DNA of 64,000 nucleotides, taken from the NCBI RefSeq assembly GCF_025060375.1, contig NZ_JANXCG010000015.1, forward strand, positions 1 to 64,000. The letters are read 5' to 3'. Of this stretch, positions 16,486-25,935 are shown piece after piece. The notes below the pieces were generated by a model. The model did not search any database and had not been told where the DNA came from. It saw only the letters and a program-made list of their open reading frames with translations. The DNA comes from Meiothermus sp. (lineage in GTDB: Bacteria; Deinococcota; Deinococci; Deinococcales; Thermaceae). Position numbers and translations under genes: made by a program. Position 1 is the first letter of the stretch, and each line of letters starts with the position of its first letter.

Positions 16486-17309
16486 ATCGCCGCCAGAATT
16501 CCCCGCACAAAACGGCGGAAAAGGGCGCCACTGCGGGCCGCAGTGGCCAGCACCTCCTGCTCGGTGGCGTGGTGGTCCCGCTCAGGTATGGCCATATCGG
16601 TGATGGTGGAGAGGCCCAGGACGCGCGCCCCTAAATGGCGCAGGGCAATCACCTCCGGTACCGTGGACATACCGATGGCATCAGCCCCCAGGCTGCGCAG
16701 CACCCTCAGCTCGGCCCGGCTGGCAAACTGCGGACCTGGCCACCAGGCGTAAACCCCTTCCCGCAGGGTGAAGTCCTGTGCGCGGGCCACCCTTTGGGCC
16801 AAGGCCCTGAGGCCCGGGTCATAGGCGTCAAAGGTCACCGGGAAACGCGGCCCCAGCCGCTCGTCGTTGGGACCGGTAAGGGGCGAGAGGGCCGCGTAGT
16901 TGATGTAGTCGCTGTGCAGCATCAGCTCCCCAGCGTTCCAAGCCGGGTTGAGACCGCCAGCCGCCGAGGTCACCAGAAAAGTCCTCGCGCCCAGGAAGAA
17001 GCCCACCCGCACGGGGAAGACCACCTGGGCTGGGGTATAGCCCTCGTACACGTGCACCCGGCCTTTGTAGGCAAGTACCCGTTTACCCTCCAAGTGCCCC
17101 AATATGAGTCTTCCCTCGTGCCCCGGGGCGGTGGAGCGGGGGAAGTAGGGCAGCTCGGTGTAGGGGAAGTCCGCAACCACCTCTATCTCATCGCCCAGGG
17201 GCCCCAGACCCGACCCCAGCACAATGCCCACCTCGGGGACAAAGTCGGTGCGGACCCGGATGTGGCTTACGACCTCCTGTATTGGCTCGTAGGGTGTATC
17301 GCCTGGCAT
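16482..17309 (-). CDS. Purine-nucleoside phosphorylase
   Basis: VGIVLGSGLGPLGDEIE...FLVTSAAGGLNPAWNAGELMLHSDYIN...ADAIGMSTVPEVIALRHLGARVLGLSTITDMA. Confidence 0.93.
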   Translation of the reverse strand: MPGDTPYEPIQEVVSHIRVRTDFVPEVGIVLGSGLGPLGDEIEVVADFPYTELPYFPRSTAPGHEGRLILGHLEGKRVLAYKGRVHVYEGYTPAQVVFPVRVGFFLGARTFLVTSAAGGLNPAWNAGELMLHSDYINYAALSPLTGPNDERLGPRFPVTFDAYDPGLRALAQRVARAQDFTLREGVYAWWPGPQFASRAELRVLRSLGADAIGMSTVPEVIALRHLGARVLGLSTITDMAIPERDHHATEQEVLATAARSGALFRRFVRGILAAM

Positions 17310-17338
17310 ACCCTAAAATCCTAACAGAACCAGCCCGC

Positions 17339-17437
17339 CTAGCCCATAAACAGCAGTAGCAAGGCCAGCACCAAAGGCGACAAGAGGGTTTCCTGCAGCG
17401 TCTGGAACAAGCCCACCGGAAAGACCTTCTCCCTCAT
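17339..17437 (-). CDS. Possible 32-aa single-TM micro-ORF
   Basis: Manual translation MREKVFPVGLFQTLQETLLSPLVLALLLLFMG; hydrophobic C-terminal half; no convincing SD. Confidence 0.25.
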   Translation of the reverse strand: MREKVFPVGLFQTLQETLLSPLVLALLLLFMG

Positions 17438-17503
17438 ACCCAATCGGCCTCAAAGGCTAGCAGAAAGGGGCTTAACTCAGCCTTAACCGGACAAAACAAG
17501 GGG

Positions 17504-17911
17504 TCAAGGAGCCTGGCTCAGGTCGAGCATCCCCGCACCTACCGCCTGGGGGGGATAGGGCAGGGGTTTGGCGTGCTGTTGCAGGGCCTGCTGGACTTGG
17601 GCCGGGCTCAGGCTGGACCGGGCCGAAAGCCAGACTGCCACGGCCCCAGCCACCAGCGGGGTAGCAAAGGAGGTACCGGTGCAGCTGCCCGTGACCCCCC
17701 GGGCTGGGCGCAGTTGCGGTCGGTGCCTGGCACAGCCAGATCCATGTAGGGGCCTTGGGTGCTGTAGAGAGCGGGCTGCCAGCCAGGGGAGGCGAATCGG
17801 CTTTCCCTGAAGAAGTCCAGTATCCAGACGGGCACCGCTACCCCACCCCTTCCCTAACCCTCTGGGGTGAGGCAGGCGCAGAAAAACCACCGCGGACAGG
17901 CCCACCCCCAC
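17504..17911 (-). pseudogene. Frameshifted, N-terminally truncated subtilisin-like (S8) protease remnant
   Basis: GTSFATPLVAGAVAVWL (Ser-active-site motif) in one frame and ESRFASPGWQPALYSTQGPYMDLAVPGTDRNCAQPG in another, joining at a C6 tract (17695-17700). Confidence 0.75.
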
Positions 17912-17936
17912 GGCAGACAGCCTAACACAGGGGGTC

Positions 17937-19655
17937 TCAACGCGGCCTGAACACCCCCAGCCGGCTCTGATACCGCTCAGCCAGCGCGGTGTACTGGGCT
18001 TCCCTCAAAAGGGCAATGGCCTCTTTCAGGCTCTCTGGATCGTTTTGCAATTCGGCCAGGTTGGCCATCACCGCCGCCGTCAACATCCACTCTCGGCCCT
18101 CCCGAGCCGAGCGCAGGGCCTCGCGGTAAGCTGCTTCAGCCCGGGCCCCCTGCCCCTGCCGATGGTAGAGGGCCCCCAGGTTGTTCCATGCCCGGCCCAG
18201 CGCCTCTAGACTTCCCGCCTGCTGGGCCGCCTCCAAAGACTCCCGGTACAGCCTCTCGGCCTCCTCCACCCGGCCCTGTTTCTCCCGCACCACGCCGAAG
18301 TTGAGCAAAACCCTGGACCGCAAAAGCGGCACCTCACCCGCAGCCCGCAAGGCTTCCCCCAGCACCTCCTCGGCCTCTGGGCTTCCTGCCTCCAAAAGGG
18401 CCACCGCACGGTTGTTGAGTGCATCCACCTGCCGCCCTGCTTCTCCTGCGGCAAAAAAGCGCACCGCAGAGCGGGCAAAAAGAGCTGCAGCCTCCTGGAA
18501 GCGCCCTTCGCTAAAGGCCAGCAGGCCCTGCAGGTTGAGGGCCTCCCCCTGCGCCCAGGCACCCCCCCTTGCAGCCTGGCCGACCAACCCCTTGGCCTCC
18601 TCCACCCGGCCCAGCCTGAAGAGCAGAGCACCCCGCAACGCCGCCGCCTCGGGGCCTTCCAGGTTTCCCTCCTCGAGCTCCTCCAAGGCTTCCACGTAGC
18701 GTCCCATCCGCTCCAAAGCCCTAGCCCGCAGCAAGCGGGCCTGGGGCACCCGGCCCAGCCCCTCCAGAAGGCGGTAGGTCCCCTGAGGGTCCTCCGAAAG
18801 CAGCCGGTGGGCTTCAGTCAAGAAGGCCTGGGTCGCTCTAGGCCAGTCCTCCTCCTCCCACAGCGACCGGGCCAGCCGGTAGAACGGAAGGGCCTCCCGA
18901 AGGGGCAAGCACCGGGCCAACTCCAAAGCCACCTCCTGGGCCTCGAGGGGCAGCCGCTTAGAGTCCAGGCCCAGCAAGGGCGACGTTTGTCCGTCGTCCC
19001 CCAACAAACCCTCCGCGTAGAGGTGCTCCATAGCCCACGGTTCCAGCGAAAGCACCTCCCCAGCCCGCCCAGGCAGGTGGAAAAAAGCCCAGTAGGCCCG
19101 GCGCACCTCCCGGGGCAACGGGTCGGAGGCAGGAGGAGAAAGCTCGTGCCCCTCTACCGCCCAGCGCACCCCCCCGAGGCCCAGCACCTCTTCCAACAAG
19201 GCCTGCCCTCTCTCCGGGAAGCCCAAGGCGAAGTGGGCTCGAGCCTGCTTGGAAAAGACCTGATAGACCTCCAAGGCCACCTTCTCCCGCAGGGACCAAA
19301 CCCACTCCCCTAGCTCCTCTCCCAGCAACAGCTCCACCCCTTCTAGAAAAGCCCCCCGATAGAGCCTGCGCAGGGCCTCCAAATCGCCCAACCGCACAGC
19401 TTGGCGGAGGGCTTCAAGATCAGTGGGAACCCGAGCCCGCAAGACCTCACCCCCCTCCACCAGCCCTAGCGGGCGGAGCTGGTTGAGTGCGACCGACAGG
19501 CTGTTGAGCCCATCCTGAGCCCCGGGCCAAAACATCTCAGCCAGCCTGCGGCGGGGCTGCGGCCCCTCAATGGCCAGGTAGGCCACAAGGAGCAAGGGCT
19601 TGTTTCGGCGAAAGGGACTCCCCTCTAGAACAAGCCCACCCAGGGTGCGAAGCAT
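17937..19655 (-). CDS. BTAD/SARP-like transcriptional activator domain protein with TPR repeats
   Basis: MLRTLGGLVLEGSPFRRNKPLLLVAYLAIEGPQPRRRLAEMFWPGAQ...SLSVALNQLR then TPR-like repeats (ALGRAWNNLGALYHRQGQGARAEAAYREAL). Confidence 0.8.
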   Translation of the reverse strand: MLRTLGGLVLEGSPFRRNKPLLLVAYLAIEGPQPRRRLAEMFWPGAQDGLNSLSVALNQLRPLGLVEGGEVLRARVPTDLEALRQAVRLGDLEALRRLYRGAFLEGVELLLGEELGEWVWSLREKVALEVYQVFSKQARAHFALGFPERGQALLEEVLGLGGVRWAVEGHELSPPASDPLPREVRRAYWAFFHLPGRAGEVLSLEPWAMEHLYAEGLLGDDGQTSPLLGLDSKRLPLEAQEVALELARCLPLREALPFYRLARSLWEEEDWPRATQAFLTEAHRLLSEDPQGTYRLLEGLGRVPQARLLRARALERMGRYVEALEELEEGNLEGPEAAALRGALLFRLGRVEEAKGLVGQAARGGAWAQGEALNLQGLLAFSEGRFQEAAALFARSAVRFFAAGEAGRQVDALNNRAVALLEAGSPEAEEVLGEALRAAGEVPLLRSRVLLNFGVVREKQGRVEEAERLYRESLEAAQQAGSLEALGRAWNNLGALYHRQGQGARAEAAYREALRSAREGREWMLTAAVMANLAELQNDPESLKEAIALLREAQYTALAERYQSRLGVFRPR

Positions 19656-19740
19656 AGCTAAGAGGTCATGATACCCGTCAATCCCCCAAAGCCTATGAGT
19701 AAACAACCCAACGCGGTGAGCTTCGGACCACCCCCACCCG

Positions 19741-21207
19741 TTACTGCCTGCTCAGGAGCTCCACCAGCGTCCGGACCCCAAAACCGGTTCCCCCGGCCGG
19801 GCCCAGGGGGTGCTCCTTCTCGCTGTAGGCTGGGCCCGCGATGTCCAGGTGTGCCAGGGGTTTCTCGGTAAATTCACTCAAGAACAAGGCCGCTGTGATG
19901 GCCCCCGCCGAGCGGCTACGCCCATGGGTGTTCTTCAGGTCGGCGGTTTCCGACCTGAGCATCTCCCGGTACTCCTCCTCCAGGGGTAAGGGCCAGACCT
20001 TCTCGCCGGCCCGCTCGGCCGCCTCCCGTACCTCACGGCCCCAGCGAGGGTCGTTGGCAAAAAGCCCGGCCACCTTCTCCCCCAGGGCCACCACGCAGGC
20101 CCCGGTCAGGGTGGAAAGCTCCACAATGGCCTGAGCCCCCTGACGGTCCGCGTAGGTAATGGCATCGGCCAGGGTCAGCCGCCCCTCGGCGTCGGTGTTG
20201 AGGACCTCAATGGTCTTCCCGGAAAGGCTCTTCAGCACATCCGAAACCCGGTAGGCGCGCCCCGAGACCATGTTCTCGGCCGCGGCCACATAGGCCCGTA
20301 CCTCAACCGGGGGCTTCAGCTTGGCAATGGCCCGCATGGCCGCCAGCACCGCCGCCGCACCGGCCATATCGCCCTTCATGGTGATCTGGCTCTCGGAGGG
20401 TTTCAGCGAGTATCCCCCGGTGTCGAAGGTCAGCCCCTTACCCACCAGGGCGACGACCCGCTCCGCCGGACCCTCAGGCCTGTAGGTGAGCTGGATGAAG
20501 CGGGGGGGGTTGGCCGACCCCTGGGCCACTGCATAGAACGCCCCCATGCCGGCCTCCTGTATTCGCCCCTCATCCCAAACCTCCACCTGAAGACCCAGCT
20601 CCTGGGCCATTCCCTCGGCCCGCCGGGCCAGCTCAACCGGGGTAAGGATGTTGGGGGGCTCGTTCACCAGGTTGCGGGCGTAGTTGACCGCCTCGGCCAC
20701 CACCTCAGCCCGCGCCACTGCCGGGCCGGAAGAGCGGGCCAACCAGAGGCGCAGCCGCTCAGCCCTCCTCACCTCGGTCTTGTAACCGCTCCACCTGTAC
20801 CCCCCCAGAAAGGCCCCTTCAGCCAGGGCGTAGCTGGCCTCCCTCTTGCCGAATTTCTCTGCCAAGAAGGTCTCGGCGACGGCCTCCCTGAAGCCCAGCC
20901 GGGCCACCTCCCGCACCAATCGGGCCCCTGCTTGCCGCACAGTCTCCAGGCTCACGCCGCGCTTTTTGCCCAGCCCAAAGAGCAGGGCAAAGCCGGGCTC
21001 CCTCCCCTCTTCCAAAGAGACCAGCAGGGTCTCCCCAAACTCCCCCCTGAAGTGAAGGGCCTCCATGGCCCGCGAAAGCCGCCCCCGATGCTGGATGTCC
21101 AGCCTTCTCCCCTCCTCGCTCAGCTCGCCCCCCCAGACCCCAACCACTGCCAAAGGAGCGTGAATCTCGTCCAAGGACCGGCGCGCAGACTTGAGTGTGA
21201 GTTCCAT
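19741..21207 (-). CDS. pepA: Leucyl aminopeptidase (M17)
   Basis: LVGKGLTFDTGGYSLKP...MKGDMAGAAAV...VLNTDAEGRLTLADAI; ATG at 21207 preferred. Confidence 0.93.
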   Translation of the reverse strand: MELTLKSARRSLDEIHAPLAVVGVWGGELSEEGRRLDIQHRGRLSRAMEALHFRGEFGETLLVSLEEGREPGFALLFGLGKKRGVSLETVRQAGARLVREVARLGFREAVAETFLAEKFGKREASYALAEGAFLGGYRWSGYKTEVRRAERLRLWLARSSGPAVARAEVVAEAVNYARNLVNEPPNILTPVELARRAEGMAQELGLQVEVWDEGRIQEAGMGAFYAVAQGSANPPRFIQLTYRPEGPAERVVALVGKGLTFDTGGYSLKPSESQITMKGDMAGAAAVLAAMRAIAKLKPPVEVRAYVAAAENMVSGRAYRVSDVLKSLSGKTIEVLNTDAEGRLTLADAITYADRQGAQAIVELSTLTGACVVALGEKVAGLFANDPRWGREVREAAERAGEKVWPLPLEEEYREMLRSETADLKNTHGRSRSAGAITAALFLSEFTEKPLAHLDIAGPAYSEKEHPLGPAGGTGFGVRTLVELLSRQ

Positions 21208-21344
21208 ATCCTGCGGGAATATAACACGAAACAGACCAAAGCTGGCCCTAAAAGCCCTTCGCTTACCCGCCCCTGTGGGGAACGCTGGTCTGCGCGCCAA
21301 TGGGGGATTGGGCCAAAGCGACCGGCGGGGCTTACCGGGAGCAC

Positions 21345-22214
21345 TCAGTCCAGCCGGAAGCGGGGCTCAGTCTCGTGCAAGCGCACCCGCTGGATGATGC
21401 GCTGGTCGTGTTCACCATCGTGGGTGCTGGCAATAACCGTTACGTAGTCGCGGATGGGGCTCCGCAAGACCTTTTTGGTGAGCACCTCCTCCACCTGGAA
21501 AATACCAGCGGAGTTGTTCATGACCACCCGGATCTCCACGGGCACCCGCTCCCCCTTCAGAATCTGCACCTCGTCCACCGCCAGGGCGCTGATGGAGTGG
21601 ATGTCCACCGAGCCCAGGGCGAAGGCTTTGCGTCCCCGGCCTTTGGTAATGTCGGTGCCATCGGCCACAGCGGTGATGCCCGCTTCTATGGTGAGGGGTT
21701 CGGGCTCGAGGTCGTGGCAGTGGATGGCGTGGAGCATGAAGGCCCGCAGCTCGGTGCGCTGCTCAGGGTCGCGGTATATCTTATCGAGGATGCGGTCTAG
21801 GATAGGTATGGCCAGCATCACGCTGAAGGCTTCGTGACGCACCCGGTGCACCTGGTTGCCGATATCGTGGAGCATGGTGGAGAGGAGCACCACCAAAAAA
21901 GCGTCGTCCAGGTCACCCACCCCGCTCTCGATGACGTCCGGCTTGACCCCATGGTCGGCAAGGAGCTGCAGAATGGTCACGCTGGCCGCACCGGTCAGAA
22001 GGGCGTGCACCCGTCCGTGGTCGTTGTAGCCCAGCTTGCGCACGGTGATGTAGTTGGCCATGTCCCAGTGGCCCCGGGCCTCGGGGTCGCTGCTCAGCAT
22101 CTCGTAGGCCGCCAGCGCCCTCGGGTAGCGCCGCAACCCCTCGCGAATTGCCAGGTCGGCCTCCACATAGAGCTTGGCCTTGGGCTGGGTAACCTGCACG
22201 GTGCGCTCGTTCAT
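21345..22214 (-). CDS. HD-domain phosphohydrolase
   Basis: YNDHGRVHALLTG...LLSTMLHDIGNQVHRVRHEAFS, HD metal-ligand pattern. Confidence 0.8.
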   Translation of the reverse strand: MNERTVQVTQPKAKLYVEADLAIREGLRRYPRALAAYEMLSSDPEARGHWDMANYITVRKLGYNDHGRVHALLTGAASVTILQLLADHGVKPDVIESGVGDLDDAFLVVLLSTMLHDIGNQVHRVRHEAFSVMLAIPILDRILDKIYRDPEQRTELRAFMLHAIHCHDLEPEPLTIEAGITAVADGTDITKGRGRKAFALGSVDIHSISALAVDEVQILKGERVPVEIRVVMNNSAGIFQVEEVLTKKVLRSPIRDYVTVIASTHDGEHDQRIIQRVRLHETEPRFRLD

Positions 22215-22286
22215 GGCCGAACCGCCTTCCACAACCGATGGTAGGCCTAGAAGGCCCCACAGGCGGTGACAGGGAACACAAGCCCC

Positions 22287-23084
22287 TCACTCGCCCCTGA
22301 ACTGGGGGGTTCGCTTTTCCAGAAAGGCCCGAGTGCCCTCCCGCATGTCCTGGGTAGCGCAGGCCAGCCCAAAGAGGTCGGCCTCAATCTCCAAGGCCTC
22401 CTGCAGGTCCAGGTTCTCCCCCCGGCCCACCGCCTCCTTCGCCAGCGCCAAGGCCACCGGTCCGTTCCTGAGGATGACCGCGGCCAGCTCCTTGGCTGTC
22501 TCCAGAGCGTCCTCCCCCACCCGGTTAACCAAGCCCAGGCTCAAAGCCTCCTCGGCGCTCAGGTGCCGACCGGTAAAGATAAGGTCCAAAGCCCGGCCCC
22601 GGCCCACCAAGCGAGGCAACCGCTGGGTACCGCCAAACCCCGGGATGATGCCCAGCCCTACCTCGGGCAGTCCGAGCCGGGCCTTGGTGCTGGCCACCCG
22701 CAGATCACAGGCCAGGGCCAGCTCGAGCCCCCCACCCAACGCATAGCCGTTGATGGCCGCGATGGTAGGCAGGGGCAAGGCGGCGATTTCGTTGAAAACC
22801 GACTGGCCCAGGATTGCAAACTCCCGCGCGGCGAAGACGTCCTGCAAGGCCGCAATTTCACCGATGTCGGCCCCGGCCACAAAGGCCCGGCCTTCCCCAG
22901 TGAAGATGGCCACCCGCACCTCCGGGTCCTGGGCGATGACCTCAACCACATCGGCCAGCTCAATGAGCGCATCCTGGTTGAGGGCGTTGAGGGCCTGGGG
23001 CCGACGAAGGGTGACGATGGCCACACGGTCTTCTACCTGGTAGCTCAGGTGCTCAAACTCGGGGGCCTCACTTGGCGGGGTCAT
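22287..23084 (-). CDS. Enoyl-CoA hydratase/isomerase family protein
   Basis: VAIVTLRRPQALNALNQDALIEL...AFVAGADIGE...INGYALGGGLELALACDLRVAS. Confidence 0.93.
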   Translation of the reverse strand: MTPPSEAPEFEHLSYQVEDRVAIVTLRRPQALNALNQDALIELADVVEVIAQDPEVRVAIFTGEGRAFVAGADIGEIAALQDVFAAREFAILGQSVFNEIAALPLPTIAAINGYALGGGLELALACDLRVASTKARLGLPEVGLGIIPGFGGTQRLPRLVGRGRALDLIFTGRHLSAEEALSLGLVNRVGEDALETAKELAAVILRNGPVALALAKEAVGRGENLDLQEALEIEADLFGLACATQDMREGTRAFLEKRTPQFRGE

Positions 23085-23110
23085 AGCCTACCTCCAACGG
23101 CCCAAGCATA

Positions 23111-25525
23111 CTACTTGGCCTCCAACCAGTTGTCGCCAATTCCCACCCCCACCTCGAGGGGCACCTCGAACGTCCAGGCGCTTTGCATCACCTCCCGGAC
23201 CACCCCGGCTACCTCGAGGGCCCGCTCAGCTGGGGCTTCCACCAGAAGCTCGTCGTGGACCTGAAGGACCAGGTAGGCCCCCAAGGCTTCCAACCGAGGC
23301 TGGAGCCGAACCATAGCCAGCCGCATCAGGTCGCCCGTCGCGGTACCCTGAATGGGCATGTTGAAGGCCATCCGCTCGGCTGCCTCGCGCACGCTCCGCA
23401 CCCGGGAGTCCAGGTCGGCCACGTAGCGGCGACGGCCGAAGAGGGTCTCCACATAGCCCCGCTCACGGGCCTCGGCCAGGGTGCGCTCAATCCAGACCCG
23501 AACCTTAGGGTAGGAGGCAAAGTAACGCTCAATAAAGCCCACCGCCTCAGGAGGAACGCCGAACATCCAAGCCGCGGTCTGGGTATGGATATCCTTTCCC
23601 TCCCGAAAGACCCGGATGAGGTTCTCATCGCCCGATATGTGGGCAAGCACCCGCAGCTCTATCTGTGAGTAGTCGGCGGCGATGAGCTTCATCCCCGGAG
23701 CAGCGATGAAGGCCTTGCGAATTTTGCGGCCCATCTCGGTGCGCACCGGAATATTCTGCAGATTGGGATCCTGGGAGGAAAGCCGCCCGGTAGCGGTACC
23801 AGTCTGGATAAATCGGGTGTGCAGACGGCCGGTTTTGGGGTGGACCAGTCTGGGCAGCGGCTCCAGGTAGGTGCTCTTGAGCTTGCTGAGTTCGCGATAG
23901 GCCAGGATGTGGTCTATGATCTCGTGCTGGCCCCTCAGCTCCTCCAGCGCGCTGGCCGCGGTGGAGCGCTTTCCGGTCTGGGTCTTGCGCCCCGGCGCAG
24001 CTAGCCCCAGCTCGTCGTAGAGGACGACCTCGAGCTGGTCGCGGGAGTTCAGGTTGAAAGGGCGTCCAGCCAGGCGGTGAACGGCGGCCTCCAAATAGCC
24101 CATTTCCTTGCCCAGCTCCTCCGCAAGCTCCTGCAGGTAGGCCGTATCCAGCGCAACCCCACGGGCCTCCATACGGGCCAGCACCGCAGAAAGCGGCTTT
24201 TCAACCTCCCAGTAAAGCCACTTTAGCCGCCCGTCCTCCTCCACACGGCCCCTCAGGGCTTCCCAAAGGGCCGCGGCCGCCCGGGCCCGTTCAGCAGGGT
24301 CTGGGGTCCAGTCACCCACCCCATAGCGCCTCAGGGTGCCAGCGGGCTCGGTGTTGGAGGGGTCGAGGAGGTAGGCCAAAAGCAAGGGGTCGTCGCCTGG
24401 GGGTACCCAGACCCCCTCCCGCAGGGCCAGCACCGACAGGTCCTTGGCCAAAAGCGCGCGCAACTCGGGAAAACGCCGTAGCTCCTCCACCTGAGGGCTG
24501 GCCTGGTAAACCCGGGCCTCCGCACTGGCGGCCAGGCCCGTCAGGCTGGCCCACATCGGCTGGAGCCGATCCAGGGTGTAGCCCAAAAAGGCCTCCGGCG
24601 GGGGCGGCCAGGGGGCCTCCTCAACCCCGGTCAGGGTCCCCAAAAGCCCCAGCTCACGCAGAATAGAGCCAAACTCGAGCCGCTCCAGCACCACCCTCAA
24701 GGCCTTCAGGTCGGGCGCCCGCCGGTGGCACCCCTCAAACTCAAAGCCAAGGGGGAGATCGGTGTGCACCTGGGCCAGCCGCCGGGAAAGCTCCACGCCC
24801 TCCCGCCCCTCCTCCAAGGCCCTGCGCAGCTTGGGGGAGAGCGCACCCAGGTGGGCGAACAGCCGCTCCAAGGAGCCCCACTCCTGCAACAGCCTGGCCG
24901 CGGTCTTCTCCCCAATTCCCCTGGCCCCCGGCAGGTTGTCGGAAGGGTCGCCCACCAGGGCCCGGAAGTCCACCCACTGCTCCGGCTGGACCCCGTACTT
25001 TTCCCGCAGGGCCGCCGGGGTCATGACCCGCCCATCGGGCAGCACCACCGTAATGCGCTCAGAAAGGAGCTGAAAGCTATCCCGGTCGCCGGTGAGGATG
25101 CGCACCGGGTAACCCTGGGCCTCGGCGCGGCGGGCCAAGGTGCCAATCACGTCGTCGGCCTCGTAGCCGGGAACCTCCAACCGGCCCAGCCCCAGCAGGT
25201 CCACCAATTCCTTGATCTGCTCGAGCTGGGCAGGAAAGTCCTCAGGGGTGGAGGCCCGACCCGCTTTGTACTCCTCATAGGCCTCGTGGCGAAAGGTTCG
25301 GGCCGGAGCATCAAAAATCACCACCACGCAGTCGCCATCCTCCTTGAGGAGCCTGAGGAGACTGCGCATGAAGCCGTAGATGGCCTGGACAGGCTGGCCC
25401 CGGGAGGTGGTTAGCCGCTCGTAGGCGAAGTAGCTGCGGTAGGCTAGGTGATGGCCGTCCACCAGCCAGACGCGCTCGGGCCGGGCCCGTTGCGAACTCT
25501 GGGCGAACAAACTGGGCTGCTCCAC
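23111..25525 (-). CDS. polA: DNA polymerase I (family A) lacking motif B/O-helix region
   Basis: 5'-3' exonuclease (YEADDVIGTLARRAEAQG, GDPSDNLPGARGIGEKTA), DYSQIELRVLAHISGDENL, QVHDELLVEAP present; RRAAKTINFGVLYGMSAHRLS-equivalent absent between GVPPEAV and GFIERYF. Confidence 0.93.
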   Translation of the reverse strand: MEQPSLFAQSSQRARPERVWLVDGHHLAYRSYFAYERLTTSRGQPVQAIYGFMRSLLRLLKEDGDCVVVIFDAPARTFRHEAYEEYKAGRASTPEDFPAQLEQIKELVDLLGLGRLEVPGYEADDVIGTLARRAEAQGYPVRILTGDRDSFQLLSERITVVLPDGRVMTPAALREKYGVQPEQWVDFRALVGDPSDNLPGARGIGEKTAARLLQEWGSLERLFAHLGALSPKLRRALEEGREGVELSRRLAQVHTDLPLGFEFEGCHRRAPDLKALRVVLERLEFGSILRELGLLGTLTGVEEAPWPPPPEAFLGYTLDRLQPMWASLTGLAASAEARVYQASPQVEELRRFPELRALLAKDLSVLALREGVWVPPGDDPLLLAYLLDPSNTEPAGTLRRYGVGDWTPDPAERARAAAALWEALRGRVEEDGRLKWLYWEVEKPLSAVLARMEARGVALDTAYLQELAEELGKEMGYLEAAVHRLAGRPFNLNSRDQLEVVLYDELGLAAPGRKTQTGKRSTAASALEELRGQHEIIDHILAYRELSKLKSTYLEPLPRLVHPKTGRLHTRFIQTGTATGRLSSQDPNLQNIPVRTEMGRKIRKAFIAAPGMKLIAADYSQIELRVLAHISGDENLIRVFREGKDIHTQTAAWMFGVPPEAVGFIERYFASYPKVRVWIERTLAEARERGYVETLFGRRRYVADLDSRVRSVREAAERMAFNMPIQGTATGDLMRLAMVRLQPRLEALGAYLVLQVHDELLVEAPAERALEVAGVVREVMQSAWTFEVPLEVGVGIGDNWLEAK

Positions 25526-25566
25526 CCCGGTATTCTACCCGGATTCGGTCTAAAACATAAAGCCGG

Positions 25567-25935
25567 TCAGGGGGGTGGGGCCGGCAGCAGGGGAGCCCCC
25601 AGCTCGAGCTGGAGCACCGGGCCACCCCCCACCAGCACCACCAGGCGGTAGTACCCCTCGTCCAGGCGGCTGAAGCGGGCCTGGTAGCTCCCGGGGGCCT
25701 CCACCCAGATGGAGCGCTCCTCGAAAAGCCGGTCGTCCTTGTACCAGCGCAGCTCGAGGTACCCAGGCTCACCCACCCGCCGCACCGTGAGGTAGGCCAC
25801 TGCCCCACCGGGAACTGCCTCGAGACGCCCGCTCAGGCCCAACCGGGGCGGGAAACTGGCCCGGCCGGGGTCAAGAGGGACGAAGGTGTAGCGGCAAGCC
25901 GACAGGAGCAGAAGAAGACACAGCCAGCACCTCAT
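25567..25935 (-). CDS. Putative lipoprotein, hypothetical
   Basis: 122 aa with lipobox-like LLLLLSAC. Confidence 0.6.
   Translation of the reverse strand: MRCWLCLLLLLSACRYTFVPLDPGRASFPPRLGLSGRLEAVPGGAVAYLTVRRVGEPGYLELRWYKDDRLFEERSIWVEAPGSYQARFSRLDEGYYRLVVLVGGGPVLQLELGAPLLPAPPP

Noticed and set aside
22266-23264. 332-aa plus-strand ORF
   Set aside because: Antisense to enoyl-CoA hydratase and the polA 3' end; shadow ORF.
23111-25525. Intein or group I/II intron as explanation of the PolA irregularity
   Set aside because: The anomaly is missing rather than extra sequence; the ORF is continuous with no splicing motifs at the junction.
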